Source: Roseomonas sp. (lineage in GTDB: Bacteria; Pseudomonadota; Alphaproteobacteria; Acetobacterales; Acetobacteraceae). From it: DNA of 64,000 nucleotides. A model generated the notes under the pieces. That model had not been told where the DNA came from. It was given only the letters and a program-made list of their open reading frames with translations, and ran no database searches. The position numbers and the translations under genes are program-made. The stretch spans positions 1 to 64,000 of the forward strand of contig JAPSLO010000012.1 of NCBI GenBank assembly GCA_031180725.1, given 5' to 3'. This document shows, in pieces, positions 25,699 through 34,559 of the stretch (the first letter of the stretch is position 1; every line of letters begins with the position of its first letter).

Positions 25699-27047
25699 AG
25701 CGCGACACGAAGCCGGCCGGCGCGATGCCGGCGACGGTGCGCAAGCTGCGCTGCGCGGTCTACACCCGCAAGTCGAGCGAGGAAGGCCTCGACATGGAGT
25801 TCAACTCCCTCGACGCGCAGAGGGAGGCGTGTGAGGCCTTCATCGCCAGCCAGCGCGCCGAGGGCTGGGTTCTGGTGCGCGACCGCTACGACGATGGCGG
25901 CATCTCCGGCGGCACCCTCGAACGCCCCGCCCTGAAGCGCCTGGTCGCCGACATCCAGGAGGGGCTGGTCGATGTGGTGGTGGTCTACAAAATCGACCGC
26001 CTTTCCCGCTCGCTGGTCGACTTCACCAAGCTGGTCGAGGTGTTCGATGCGAACAACGTGACCTTCGTCTCCGTCACGCAGTCCTTCAACACCACCACCA
26101 GCATGGGGCGGCTGACGCTGAACATCCTGCTGAGCTTTGCGCAGTTCGAGCGCGAGGTCATCGGTGAGCGCATCCGCGACAAGGTGGCGGCGTCGCGCAA
26201 GCGCGGCATGTGGATGGGCGGCTACGTGCCGCTCGGCTACGACGTGCGCGACCGGAAGCTGGTGGTCAACGACGCCGAGGCCGCGCTGGTGCGGCGGATC
26301 TTCCAGGGCTTCGTCGAGACGGAGTCCTGCACGAAGCTGGTGCAGGTGCTGCGCGCCGAGGGCGCCACCACGAAGCGGGGCCGCCCGCTGACCAAGAGCG
26401 ACATCTATCGCATCCTCAGCAACCGCGTGTACCTCGGCGAGGCGGTGCATAAGGGCACGGCCTATCCCGGCGAGCACGACGCCATCGTCACCCAGGCGCA
26501 GTGGGACACGGTGCACGCGATCCTGCAGGTCAGCTCGCGAGTGCGGGTGAACAGGACGCGGAATACCACCGCGCCGCTCCTGCGCGGCCTGATCTACGAC
26601 AGCGACGGCCGCGCCATGTCGCCGAGCCACAGCCGCGGCAGGGGCGGGCAGATGTACCGCTACTATGTCAGCCAGGCGGTGCTGAAGGGTGGCGCGACGG
26701 AGCGGCCGGCGATCGCTCGCCTCCCTGCCGGCGAGATCGAGGCGGCGGTCGTCGCCCAGGTACGGGCCCTGCTGCGGCAGCCGGAGATGGTGGTCGGCAC
26801 CTGGCGGGCAGCGCGGGCGACGGCGCCGGACGTGACGGAGCAGGAGGTGCTGGTGACGCTGGAGCGGATCGAACCCCTTTGGGACGAGCTCTTCCCCGCC
26901 GAGCGGGCGCGCATCGTGCGGCTGCTGGTGGACCGGGTCGACGTCCGGACCGAGGGCGCCGCAGTGCGGCTGCGGCTAGACGGGCTCGGCAGCCTGGTGC
27001 GGGACCTGGCCGCCCAGGCGCCCGGGACCGCGAGGGCCGCGGCATGA
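25695..27047 (+). CDS. large serine recombinase (phage integrase)
   Basis: A 450-residue protein. Residues 18-165 are a resolvase catalytic domain with the nucleophile Ser27 in YTRKS, the DRYDDGGISGGTLERPAL segment and an FAQFEREVIGERIRDKV helix. Residues 175-290 form the recombinase domain (KSDIYRILSNRVYLGEAVHK). The C-terminal zinc-ribbon region has lost the usual multiple Cys residues, as in many alphaproteobacterial members. It integrates and excises the prophage at attachment sites not identified here. Starts within the DUF2924 stop (ATGA). Confidence 0.9.
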   Translation: MKRDTKPAGAMPATVRKLRCAVYTRKSSEEGLDMEFNSLDAQREACEAFIASQRAEGWVLVRDRYDDGGISGGTLERPALKRLVADIQEGLVDVVVVYKIDRLSRSLVDFTKLVEVFDANNVTFVSVTQSFNTTTSMGRLTLNILLSFAQFEREVIGERIRDKVAASRKRGMWMGGYVPLGYDVRDRKLVVNDAEAALVRRIFQGFVETESCTKLVQVLRAEGATTKRGRPLTKSDIYRILSNRVYLGEAVHKGTAYPGEHDAIVTQAQWDTVHAILQVSSRVRVNRTRNTTAPLLRGLIYDSDGRAMSPSHSRGRGGQMYRYYVSQAVLKGGATERPAIARLPAGEIEAAVVAQVRALLRQPEMVVGTWRAARATAPDVTEQEVLVTLERIEPLWDELFPAERARIVRLLVDRVDVRTEGAAVRLRLDGLGSLVRDLAAQAPGTARAAA

Positions 27048-27424
27048 GCGACGCGGCGCAGACCCTCACTGTCGTCATCCCGCTTTCGGTGAAGCCGCGG
27101 GGCGGGCGGAAGGCGATGGTCACGCCGGGCGTGCTGGCGCTGGAGCGCCGGCAGGACATCACCCTCATCAAGGCGGTGGCGCGGGCCTTCCGGTGGCGGC
27201 GAATATTGGAGTCGGGGCGCTTCGCCACGATCAACGAGCTCGCCGCGGCGGAGAAGATCAACTCGTCCTACATCTCACGCGTGCTGCGGCTGACGCTGCT
27301 GGCGCCGGACATCGTGGAGGCGATCCTGAACGGGCGGCAGCCTGAGGGGATGACGCTTCCGGGGCTGATAGAGCCTTGCACGGTGGAATGGGAGGCGCAG
27401 CGCGAGGCACTCGCAGGTAGCTGA
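27044..27424 (+). CDS. small HTH-like protein following the recombinase
   Basis: A 126-residue protein overlapping the recombinase stop by four bases. It contains ITLIKAVARAFRWRRILESG, an HTH-like NELAAAEKINSSYISRVLRL and a tail with ILNGRQPEGMTLPGLIE. The HTH resembles those of KorB/ParB-like or recombinase-associated DNA-binding proteins. Its fixed position after the recombinase suggests a recombination cofactor. A decayed second copy lies at 28,430-28,780. Confidence 0.75.
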   Translation: MSDAAQTLTVVIPLSVKPRGGRKAMVTPGVLALERRQDITLIKAVARAFRWRRILESGRFATINELAAAEKINSSYISRVLRLTLLAPDIVEAILNGRQPEGMTLPGLIEPCTVEWEAQREALAGS

Positions 27425-27595
27425 GCGGGCCGACGCCGGGGCCGCAGCCGTCAGAGAAGGGCGGGAAGCAACTGTAGCGCGGTTACGGGGCAAGTATGCC
27501 TGGTTCATCGCTCTAGGCTTCCGGCGGACATTTGATCCAGGCTCCGACTGCAAGCCAATGTGGACAGAGCGTGTTCCAGTGACCGTCCGGCTCGC

Positions 27596-28342
27596 CTATG
27601 TCGCGATCCGCACGATATGCTTCATGAACGAGGCAGTTAACTCAAAGATAAACTCTATCTCCTCCTCTGGCACGTTGTCGTCGTGCTTTACGTAGTCGTT
27701 CTGATATTTGCAATACAGATCGAGCACCTTGTGGAACATGTTGATGAATTGGACCGACGATCCGCGTTCTTTAAGTCTATTCCCGATTGGGCCGATTTGA
27801 TTTTCGAGCGACTTCGAGTTGTCCAGAATTTCCTTTAAGAGCAATTCAAGCGCGAGCCGAAGATCGTCAACAAGGCTGCGTTGAAATATCTTTGCGTCGT
27901 ACTTCAGCTTGGCTTGGTCGAACAGCTCCAGTGCCCTCGGATAGTCGCAAAGCCAGTGGCGAGCATCAGCAACCAGCGGAAGGTCAAGCTCCCGAACTTC
28001 CTTATTCGGACGCAGGCTGCCGAAGCGGGTAAACAGTTCGGCCTTTAGCTTTAAGCGTTCGGCTCGTGACGGTGCGCCAATTGGAAAAGAGTGATGCTCA
28101 CACAATTCTTCTATTATTTCGAACTGCTGCGCAGAGTCAAACGCCCGCAAACTGTCAAGTAGCGCGGTCCGCTTGTTGGGCGCTTCAAATGGATAAGTGG
28201 GATGCGGCACCTTGACGCCCCATCGGTCCCCGTATGCATTAATCGCTTCAACAATCTTCGGCCCTGATAGGCCCGAATTCGTGTCAGCGAGAAGCGATGC
28301 AGCTTTGCTGAGAAAAGTGACGGGGATTTCCTGTTCAACCAT
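27596..28342 (-). CDS. AbiJ-like protein (putative abortive-infection factor)
   Basis: A 248-residue protein on visibly AT-richer DNA (close to half AT) than anything around it. Residues 8-75 (FLSKAASLLADTNSGLSGPK, then APNKRTALLDSLRAFD) match the small N-terminal domain type found in AbiJ-like abortive-infection proteins. The C-terminal 120 residues (DLRLALELLLKEILDNSKSL, then YCKYQNDYVKHDDNVP) look like the helical nuclease-type partner domain, although no clear RX4-6H HEPN motif is visible. Single gene, opposite in direction to both neighbours, between an intact and a decayed copy of the recombinase-associated gene. Likely horizontally acquired anti-phage cargo; function inferred. Confidence 0.6.
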   Translation of the reverse strand: MVEQEIPVTFLSKAASLLADTNSGLSGPKIVEAINAYGDRWGVKVPHPTYPFEAPNKRTALLDSLRAFDSAQQFEIIEELCEHHSFPIGAPSRAERLKLKAELFTRFGSLRPNKEVRELDLPLVADARHWLCDYPRALELFDQAKLKYDAKIFQRSLVDDLRLALELLLKEILDNSKSLENQIGPIGNRLKERGSSVQFINMFHKVLDLYCKYQNDYVKHDDNVPEEEIEFIFELTASFMKHIVRIAT

Positions 28343-28429
28343 CGCAGCCTTCTAGCCCGTCCCAACGCCCAGTGAAAACTGGTCACGAAGGTCGCGGGCA
28401 CGCAACGTCGCTTTTGGGTCGGCACCCGA

Positions 28430-28780
28430 CTGCGGCCGCTGACCATCAGGCTGCGTGGCAGCGCCCGGAAGATGGTGGTCACCTCCGGCGTTCTGACGGC
28501 GTCGGCACGGGTCGACATCACCCTGGTGAAGGCGCTCGCGCGGGCGTTCCGGTGGCGCCGTATGCTGGAGGCCAGGCACTACGCCACGGGGGGGTGAAGG
28601 ATCTGGCTGCCGAGGAGCGGATCAATCCTTCCTACGTCAGCCGGGTGCTGCGGCTCAGCCTGCTGGCGCCGGACACCGTCGAGCCAATCATCGGCGGGCG
28701 GCAGCCGGAAGGCGTTACCCTGCCGCGACTGCTGGAGTCGTGCCCAGCGGAGTGGGAGCTGCAGCGGCGACGCGTCGGTA
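28430..28780 (+). pseudogene. decayed second copy of the recombinase-associated HTH gene
   Basis: Two reading frames together align with the product of 27,044-27,424. The first part reads VDITLVKALARAFRWRRMLE and the second DLAAEERINPSYVSRVLRLS, then GRQPEGVTLPRLLES. The frame breaks in a run of seven G at about 28588-28594, and no start codon is visible at the 5' end. The copy diverges enough from the intact gene to be a separate ancestor, so it is probably the relic of an earlier element at the same site. Confidence 0.75.
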
Positions 28781-29115
28781 CCGCGTCGTGCTACGCTAGA
28801 AAGAAAACGGTGCCGCCAGGTTGAAGGCCGCACCCGGTTTTCATCCATGGCGGGTCGGCCCTGCCGGTGGGCAACTCATACTTAACGGAGCGCGAGCCCC
28901 GATTCAGGGGCTGCCGAGATTGCTGCCGGGATCTCTTCCGCACCGTCGCGGCGTGCAAGATGGAAGCCGTATCCTGCCGAGCGAGGCAATGAGCAGCTAG
29001 GCTGCGTGGAACGCTGTGCTCTTGATCCTTCAGGTCAGCCCGCGGGGTCCGCATGAACCCCGGGCGCTGACAATCGGCTGTTCCGGGCATATGCTGCCGT
29101 TGTGGGGGCGGCACG

Positions 29116-30258
29116 ATGTGGGATTGGCTCAGGCAGACCTTTATAGATCCTTCGACAAGATCGGAACCGGGCCCGGAGCGACGGCACCCGGCCGCCGGTT
29201 CAGGTAGTAGCGTCCGCCCTGCAATCACGGCGCTTACCGAACTGCGCGGGCATCCGACCCAGGGCTCAAATACCTACGAGACGCCGCGAAGCAAGGCCCC
29301 ACTGTTGCAGGCCGAGCCACCCTATCGGCTTCGTCAGATCTCCTGCCCACACCCGGCCGACGTGGCGAACTGCACCGCCGTAGCCCTGGATTTCGAGACG
29401 GCGAACGCCTCGCGGGCGAGCCCCTGTGCGGTCGGGCTCGTCTGGCTGCACGGCGGCCAAGTGGCGCACCGGGCGTACCGGCTGGTCAAGCCGCTCGACA
29501 ACCGGTTCGACCCGGGGAACATCCGCGTGCACGGGATCCACCCAGGCGACGTCGACCTCGAGCCGGAGTTCCCCGCCGTCTGGGCGGAGCTTGCGCCGCT
29601 CGTCGAAGGCAGGGTCCTGCTCGCCCACAACGCTGCCTTCGACACCGGCGTGCTGGTGGGCACTCTGCAGGCCTATGGGCTGCGGGTGCCGGAATTGCGG
29701 ACCGTCTGCACGCTCGCGGCGGCACGCCGGGCCTGGCCCGGCCTGCCACGGCACGGCCTGCCCGATGTCGCCGCACAGTTGGGCATTGAGTTCCGTCACC
29801 ACCACGCCCTGGAGGACGCGGAGGCGAGCGCAGCCATCGGCCTAAGCGCGGCCAAGCTGCTCGGCCTGTCGGATGTAGCCGGGCTGCTTGAGGCGCTCCG
29901 CAGCACTCGGCAGTGGCCTGTGGATGATGCCCGCCCAGCTAGCAGAACGCTGCCGGTGCAGCGCCAGCGTCCCGCGCGCTACGAGGGTTCCGACCTGTCG
30001 CATCCGCTGCACGGCAAGACAGTCGTCATCACCGGCGTGCTGCGAAGCATGACAAGAGAGGAGGCGCTGGACGCGATTGCGGCCGTCGGCGGCCGTACCG
30101 TCGCAAACGTCTCCGCACGGGTCGACTATGTCGTGACGGGGTTTGAACCAGGCTGGTCGAAGCTCAGCCGTGCACGGGTGCTGCAATCGGCCGAATCCGG
30201 TCTCCAGGTCATAGATGAGGACCGCCTCCTGAGTCTGCTTGGGCACCCGATCGGATGA
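29116..30258 (+). CDS. DnaQ-like 3'-5' exonuclease fused to a BRCT domain
   Basis: A 380-residue protein. Residues 1-85 are a low-complexity leader. Residues 88-250 are a DEDDh exonuclease: ALDFETAN (Asp, Glu), HNAAFDTGVLVG (Asp) and HHALEDAEAS (catalytic His and Asp). Residues 295-378 are a BRCT domain (HGKTVVITGVLRSMTREEAL and VDYVVTGFEPGWSKLSRARV) like that of NAD-dependent ligases, which binds nicked or branched DNA. The 291-base gap upstream holds only a weak AGCCCC/GGGGCT hairpin. It is the first gene of the plus-strand island set and ends 19 bases before the next gene, so co-transcription is likely. Confidence 0.85.
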   Translation: MWDWLRQTFIDPSTRSEPGPERRHPAAGSGSSVRPAITALTELRGHPTQGSNTYETPRSKAPLLQAEPPYRLRQISCPHPADVANCTAVALDFETANASRASPCAVGLVWLHGGQVAHRAYRLVKPLDNRFDPGNIRVHGIHPGDVDLEPEFPAVWAELAPLVEGRVLLAHNAAFDTGVLVGTLQAYGLRVPELRTVCTLAAARRAWPGLPRHGLPDVAAQLGIEFRHHHALEDAEASAAIGLSAAKLLGLSDVAGLLEALRSTRQWPVDDARPASRTLPVQRQRPARYEGSDLSHPLHGKTVVITGVLRSMTREEALDAIAAVGGRTVANVSARVDYVVTGFEPGWSKLSRARVLQSAESGLQVIDEDRLLSLLGHPIG

Positions 30259-30277
30259 ACTCGGTCGTTTGCGCCCA

Positions 30278-31753
30278 ATGACGGCAAGGGTCGGCATCAC
30301 GGTTTCGGACGGCAAGCTCCGCGTCGAAATCGATGGAGCACAGGCGGACGCCGATGGCGGCCTGCGCCAGCTGGAGAAGTTGCTCGCCGACGCGTCCGCG
30401 GCCGCCCGCAAGCTGGAGGCCGAACTCCCGATGGCGCTCGCCGCCCGCGATGCGGCCGCCCTGCGGCACTCGCGGGCATCACAGTTTCCGCTTTCCGCCG
30501 TGCTGCCTGGCCGGGCATCCCGCCTTCGGCCGAGTCTGGACGCCGCAGAAGCCACCCTCCAGGAGCTGGCGAGCCGACGAAACGCGTGCGCGGTGGCCCT
30601 GCGGTTCGAGATTGGGGAGGCTGCCCTCGACGCCTTCGCCCGCCTCGCAGCGGCCCACGCCGGGCTGGCACGGTCTGCCCGCGTTTGGGAGGTGCCCCAC
30701 GGTCAGGTCGCCGAAACAATGAGCGCAGCGCCGCCTCGGATTGCGGTCACGGCCAAGCCCTTCCTGCCCGAGTTCATGGTCTCGCGCTGGCCGGCCCTCG
30801 CGGTTCAGGAGCGTGACGGTGCGGGCATCGCCCTGTTCCCCGGCTTCGTCATGACGCAGCGGCCTGGCGCGGTTGGGGGACCGGCACTAACGGACCTGCT
30901 GGCGGTGACGCTCGAAGCAGGCGAGGTGCGCCTGCCCGAGCGGGAAACGCTGCCGCCGGATGCGGCGGTCGTCGACCACACATGGGAGCGCGTGAACCGG
31001 GACGGCAGCCCCGACCGGCGCTACGCCAACAACACCCGCATCCCCTTCGTGGCGTATGGCTGCTTGAGGTTAGTGATGGGGGCTAATCACCGGCGCACCT
31101 TCTTGGTCAGCAACCAGATGGCAGCTGCGAGCTTCGTAAAGTCCTTCAACCAGTTTCAGACGTCCCTGCGCGCCACGTCGCCAGGCTCCCCAAAGCACTG
31201 GCATGGGTTCGACGCATGGCCCGCCACCGGACCGGCGCCAGTTGTGCACGTGCCACAGCCGCCTCGTGCCAGCGCCGCTCACGAGCTGACGGCCGCCTTG
31301 GCCGTCGCGATCGGCCTAGCCGGGTGGTCCCTCTCCGGCCCACAGGCCAGCCCGCCGCAGGCCGCGACGCCCGCTCCACTTGCGTCTGTGGCTCCGGAGC
31401 CAATCCCGGCAGCGGTCGCCCCGTCCGGTCAGCCGCATATCGAGCCCCTGCAGGGCTCGGTCCCGGCAGCGGCAGTGCAGGCGCCCGCACCCGCTGCCGT
31501 ACATCCACCTGCGGGCGTACAAGCAGGGTCAGCCGGGCCCGCGCAGCCGCCCGCGCCCGTGAGACGCGATCAGGTCGTTACGCGCACCGGCGCCAACGTG
31601 CGAGCCGGTCCGAATGGAATCACCGAGGTCGTCCGTACTGTGCCCGCGACGGTCCGCCTGTCGGTGTTCTCCAGGGCGGGCGGATGGGTCCAGGTCGGCG
31701 AAACGGCGCCTTGGGGGTGGATCCACTCCAGCCTGCTGGACGCCGCCGAATGA
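30278..31753 (+). CDS. membrane-anchored SH3b-domain protein of unknown function
   Basis: A 491-residue protein from the ATG at 30278. Residues 1-140 are helical and probably coiled-coil. Residues 150-325 form an unknown domain with a conserved-looking DHTWERVNRDGSPDRR and YANNTRIPFVAYGCLRL block. Residues 350-370 (ELTAALAVAIGLAGWSL) could span the membrane, followed by a 110-residue Pro/Ala stretch and a C-terminal SH3b domain (GANVRAGPNGITEVVRTVPA, then GWIHSSLLD), which typically lies in the periplasm and binds peptidoglycan or protein. Layout suggests a cytosolic sensor domain tethered to the envelope. Family not recognised. Confidence 0.65.
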   Translation: MTARVGITVSDGKLRVEIDGAQADADGGLRQLEKLLADASAAARKLEAELPMALAARDAAALRHSRASQFPLSAVLPGRASRLRPSLDAAEATLQELASRRNACAVALRFEIGEAALDAFARLAAAHAGLARSARVWEVPHGQVAETMSAAPPRIAVTAKPFLPEFMVSRWPALAVQERDGAGIALFPGFVMTQRPGAVGGPALTDLLAVTLEAGEVRLPERETLPPDAAVVDHTWERVNRDGSPDRRYANNTRIPFVAYGCLRLVMGANHRRTFLVSNQMAAASFVKSFNQFQTSLRATSPGSPKHWHGFDAWPATGPAPVVHVPQPPRASAAHELTAALAVAIGLAGWSLSGPQASPPQAATPAPLASVAPEPIPAAVAPSGQPHIEPLQGSVPAAAVQAPAPAAVHPPAGVQAGSAGPAQPPAPVRRDQVVTRTGANVRAGPNGITEVVRTVPATVRLSVFSRAGGWVQVGETAPWGWIHSSLLDAAE

Positions 31754-31949
31754 TACGAACAGAAGCCAAGGGGTCCACCCGCAAGTTGCGCGGCTTCGCG
31801 AGAAGCGCCCTTACCGTCGTTGGGAGAATGCCGCGCCCGCGGCACGAGCTTGCCACTCCGTCCGACGCATTGCATGGCACCGCATTGCCCGGCCTCCATC
31901 GAAGGAGGCGGTTGGCAGCGAAGCCAGCCTCCGCTGGTGCAGCGGCTCC

Positions 31950-34550
31950 ATGAACCTCGCCTTGTCCACGACAGAGCTCGTTGTCGGCCTGGCCGTCACG
32001 GCGGGCACGTGGCTCGCCGTTCGCGCGCTGCTTCGCTCCCGCGAGGGGGCGCGCCTCCGCGCGGAACGCGCTGACGCTGCACCGCTGGTTGCCCCCGAGG
32101 CAGAGCGCAGCCGTGCGGCAGAACGCAGGGCGGCTGAGCTGCTGGCGAAGGTGGTGCCGACTGCTGGAACCCCGTCAGCGATGCCGCCCTTCGCGGCAGG
32201 TGCCGGGCCGGCCGACAAGACCAAGTTGGAAGACGCGCTGTCCCGGGTGGTAGTGACCGCTCCTCAACTCCCTTCGGAAAGTCCGGGCGCAGCACTCCGG
32301 GGGAGGCTCGATAACATCCTTTCTCGAGTGGTGGCGGTCACCCCCGAGACGCCCACGCCAACGGAGTCGAAGAATCCGAGGAGTCCGGCCGAATCCCTCG
32401 GTCTGGCGAACACAGCTCCGCCTCCCTGGTCAGGCGAGCGCTCCGTGGCACCTCGCGGCGGCGCCACGCGCTGGTTCGGCCCGGGCGAGGAAGTGACGAT
32501 CGCGGGCATCCGGGTCACCGGCGGCATGCTCTACGTCGGCAAGTCCCTGCGGGCGCGGGATGGCCGCGAGGAGAGCTGCCTCGTTGACCCCGACCTCCCC
32601 GTCGCGCAGACCCTGAGGGGCAACACCGGACTGCACTACTGGCCGTCCTACGCGAGCATCACCCCGACGGGACGCCGCGCATTTCTGCTGTGGCTCGCCG
32701 ATGGACGCCGCGATCCGTCGGTCGACATCGGCCTCGTGTTCATCTTCTTCTACGGCCTGGAGCGTCGTCTCTTCATCGACCGGGCGCTCACGGAGGCGCC
32801 ATCGCTGGTCGCTGAGGTCGAGCGACTGCTCGGCATCTACGGGGGCAACGGGTCCTTTCAGGGCTACGCGCAGGCCTTCCTGGGCGCCGCCCGCCTCGCC
32901 GCGGGCGACCTCGCCCCGCCGAAGCCCGCGCCGACGGGCTACTCCTACGAGCTGCCGCTGGGCACACGGGTGCACATCGGACGCCTGCTGGCGGCCGGGC
33001 AGCCCATCGACGCCACTGCCGCCTTGCTGTGGGTGCTGGGGAGCCCGGAAACCCGCCTAAGGACGCCCGGGCAGCGCTGCTTCGCCGAACTTGAGCAGCT
33101 CTGGACCGTCCGCTTCGCAGAGCGGAACACGGGGGGGCTGAAAGTCCGCACCCCGCAGCGGCGCATCAAGGCCAGCTACCGCGCCGCCAGCGGCACCTTC
33201 GAGGTAGACGTTCCAGGCGCCCATGAGGGGCTGCCAGATATTGCCTCCGTGACGGCTCCCCTGCAGGGCCTCCGCGACCTGCTCGAATCCTGCATGACGG
33301 AGCTGGAACCCTACAGCAGGCTGCTCGGCCGCCGTCCCGAGGCGCGGGACGGGCTGGAGGCGGCCATGCTCCTGCCACCGGCCATCCGCGGCGCCGCCGC
33401 CAGCGGCGTACTTGGGGCCGCTAGCACCCGGCTCGATGCCCTGCTGGGCCCGACCGGGATGGCGCTGACCACCCCGCGAGCGCTCGCCGAGGCTCTTGGC
33501 GTCCAGGTTGGGCAAGACGCACCGGGTCAGCAGCTCGTCACCCGGCTGTCGCTGATGCTTGACCACCTCGACGTCGGCCTGGAGCCCGATCGTCGCTACG
33601 GCGGACCGGCGACCGGCGCCGACGCCAAGGTCGTTGCGTTCCATGCGCCGGGCGGCGCGCCGGTCGCGGCGGGGCACTCCGCATTCGACGCTGCGCGGCT
33701 CGCCCTGGAAATCGCCGTCCTCGCCGCCGCCGCCGACGGGGACGTCACGCCAACCGAGCTGGAGACACTGGTTGCCGAGGCCCGCAAGGCGCCGAGGCTC
33801 GAACCTCACGAGCGGCTGCGACTTGAGGCCTTCGTCCAGAGCCTTGCCGGAGAGCCGCCGCGAATCCAGGCGGCGCTCAAGCGCGCTGGCGCCCTGCCAG
33901 CCGACCGTCGGGCGGCCATCGCTGGCGCTGCCGTCGGGGCCGTGCTGGCGGACGGTCAGGCGACCGCCGACGAGGTCCGCTTCCTGGAGCGCCTCCACAG
34001 GACGCTGCAGCTTCCCCCCGAGGCAGTGCATGCTGCGCTCCACCAGCGCGTGGCCGAGCGCGATGAGCCGATGGCCGTCGCCGCGGAGGATCTGCCGGCC
34101 GACGTGCCGCTGCCGCCCGCGGAGACGCCGGGGGCCGCAGCGGCCAGGGCACCGGCGCTGCGGATCGACCAGGGCCGCCTGGCCCGCATCCAGGCGGAGA
34201 CGAGCAGCGTGTCGGCCCTGCTGGCGGACGTCTTCGCAGACGCGGAGGCGACGCCTGCCGCGCCGGTGCCGCCCAAGGCCACGCCCGATGCATCCCAGGC
34301 CGAACCGTCGCCCTACCAGGGCCTGGACGACCGCCACGGCAGGCTCCTGGCCTTCGTCGCGAGCCGCGGGGGACGGGTATCGCTGGAGGTCTTTGAGGCG
34401 GAGGCTAGGAAGCTCCGACTGCTGCCCGGCGCCGCCATGGAGGTCATCAACGACTGGGGCTTCGCCAATCAAGAGGAAGCGGTGCTGGAGGAGGACGGCG
34501 AAGAGGTCATCGTGCCCGACCATCTGCTCCCATCGCTTGTACCGAACTGA
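31950..34550 (+). CDS. TerB_N-TerB-TerB_C protein with N-terminal membrane segment
   Basis: An 866-residue protein from the ATG at 31950. Residues 7-27 (TTELVVGLAVTAGTWLAVRA) form a membrane helix. Residues 175-420 are the TerB_N domain (GLHYWPSYASITPTGRRAFL, then FIFFYGLERRLF). A helical TerB core with ALEIAVLAAAADGDVTPTEL lies near 585-700. Residues 785-860 are the TerB_C domain (GRLLAFVASRGGRVSLEVFE). TerB_N/TerB_C proteins have been linked by comparative genomics to DNA-processing systems containing helicases and P-loop ATPases, exactly the two genes that follow. The ATPase gene starts 9 bases after its stop. Probably the scaffold or sensor of the system. Confidence 0.85.
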   Translation: MNLALSTTELVVGLAVTAGTWLAVRALLRSREGARLRAERADAAPLVAPEAERSRAAERRAAELLAKVVPTAGTPSAMPPFAAGAGPADKTKLEDALSRVVVTAPQLPSESPGAALRGRLDNILSRVVAVTPETPTPTESKNPRSPAESLGLANTAPPPWSGERSVAPRGGATRWFGPGEEVTIAGIRVTGGMLYVGKSLRARDGREESCLVDPDLPVAQTLRGNTGLHYWPSYASITPTGRRAFLLWLADGRRDPSVDIGLVFIFFYGLERRLFIDRALTEAPSLVAEVERLLGIYGGNGSFQGYAQAFLGAARLAAGDLAPPKPAPTGYSYELPLGTRVHIGRLLAAGQPIDATAALLWVLGSPETRLRTPGQRCFAELEQLWTVRFAERNTGGLKVRTPQRRIKASYRAASGTFEVDVPGAHEGLPDIASVTAPLQGLRDLLESCMTELEPYSRLLGRRPEARDGLEAAMLLPPAIRGAAASGVLGAASTRLDALLGPTGMALTTPRALAEALGVQVGQDAPGQQLVTRLSLMLDHLDVGLEPDRRYGGPATGADAKVVAFHAPGGAPVAAGHSAFDAARLALEIAVLAAAADGDVTPTELETLVAEARKAPRLEPHERLRLEAFVQSLAGEPPRIQAALKRAGALPADRRAAIAGAAVGAVLADGQATADEVRFLERLHRTLQLPPEAVHAALHQRVAERDEPMAVAAEDLPADVPLPPAETPGAAAARAPALRIDQGRLARIQAETSSVSALLADVFADAEATPAAPVPPKATPDASQAEPSPYQGLDDRHGRLLAFVASRGGRVSLEVFEAEARKLRLLPGAAMEVINDWGFANQEEAVLEEDGEEVIVPDHLLPSLVPN

Positions 34551-34559
34551 GGGACACGA

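Larger units (their letters stand above)
1..27424. mobile_element. lambda-type prophage with serine recombinase (left end outside window)
   Basis: The segment carries packaging genes (terminase small and large subunits), head genes (gpW connector, portal, protease-capsid fusion), a replication and recombination block, an ImmA/XRE repressor pair and a large serine recombinase at its right end. Head genes and replication genes run on the minus strand, and lysogeny and integration genes on the plus strand. No tail or lysis genes are visible, so they are presumably left of the window. The right boundary is set at the end of the gene following the recombinase; no attachment core could be identified because the other end is not in view. 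The frameshifted portal gene means the element may be defective, unless that frameshift is an assembly error or is bypassed by recoding. Confidence 0.85.

Noticed and set aside
28825-29115. Additional gene between the decayed HTH copy and the DnaQ-BRCT gene
   Set aside because: Frames here are short and Arg/Pro-rich without motifs; only a weak AGCCCC/GGGGCT hairpin is visible.
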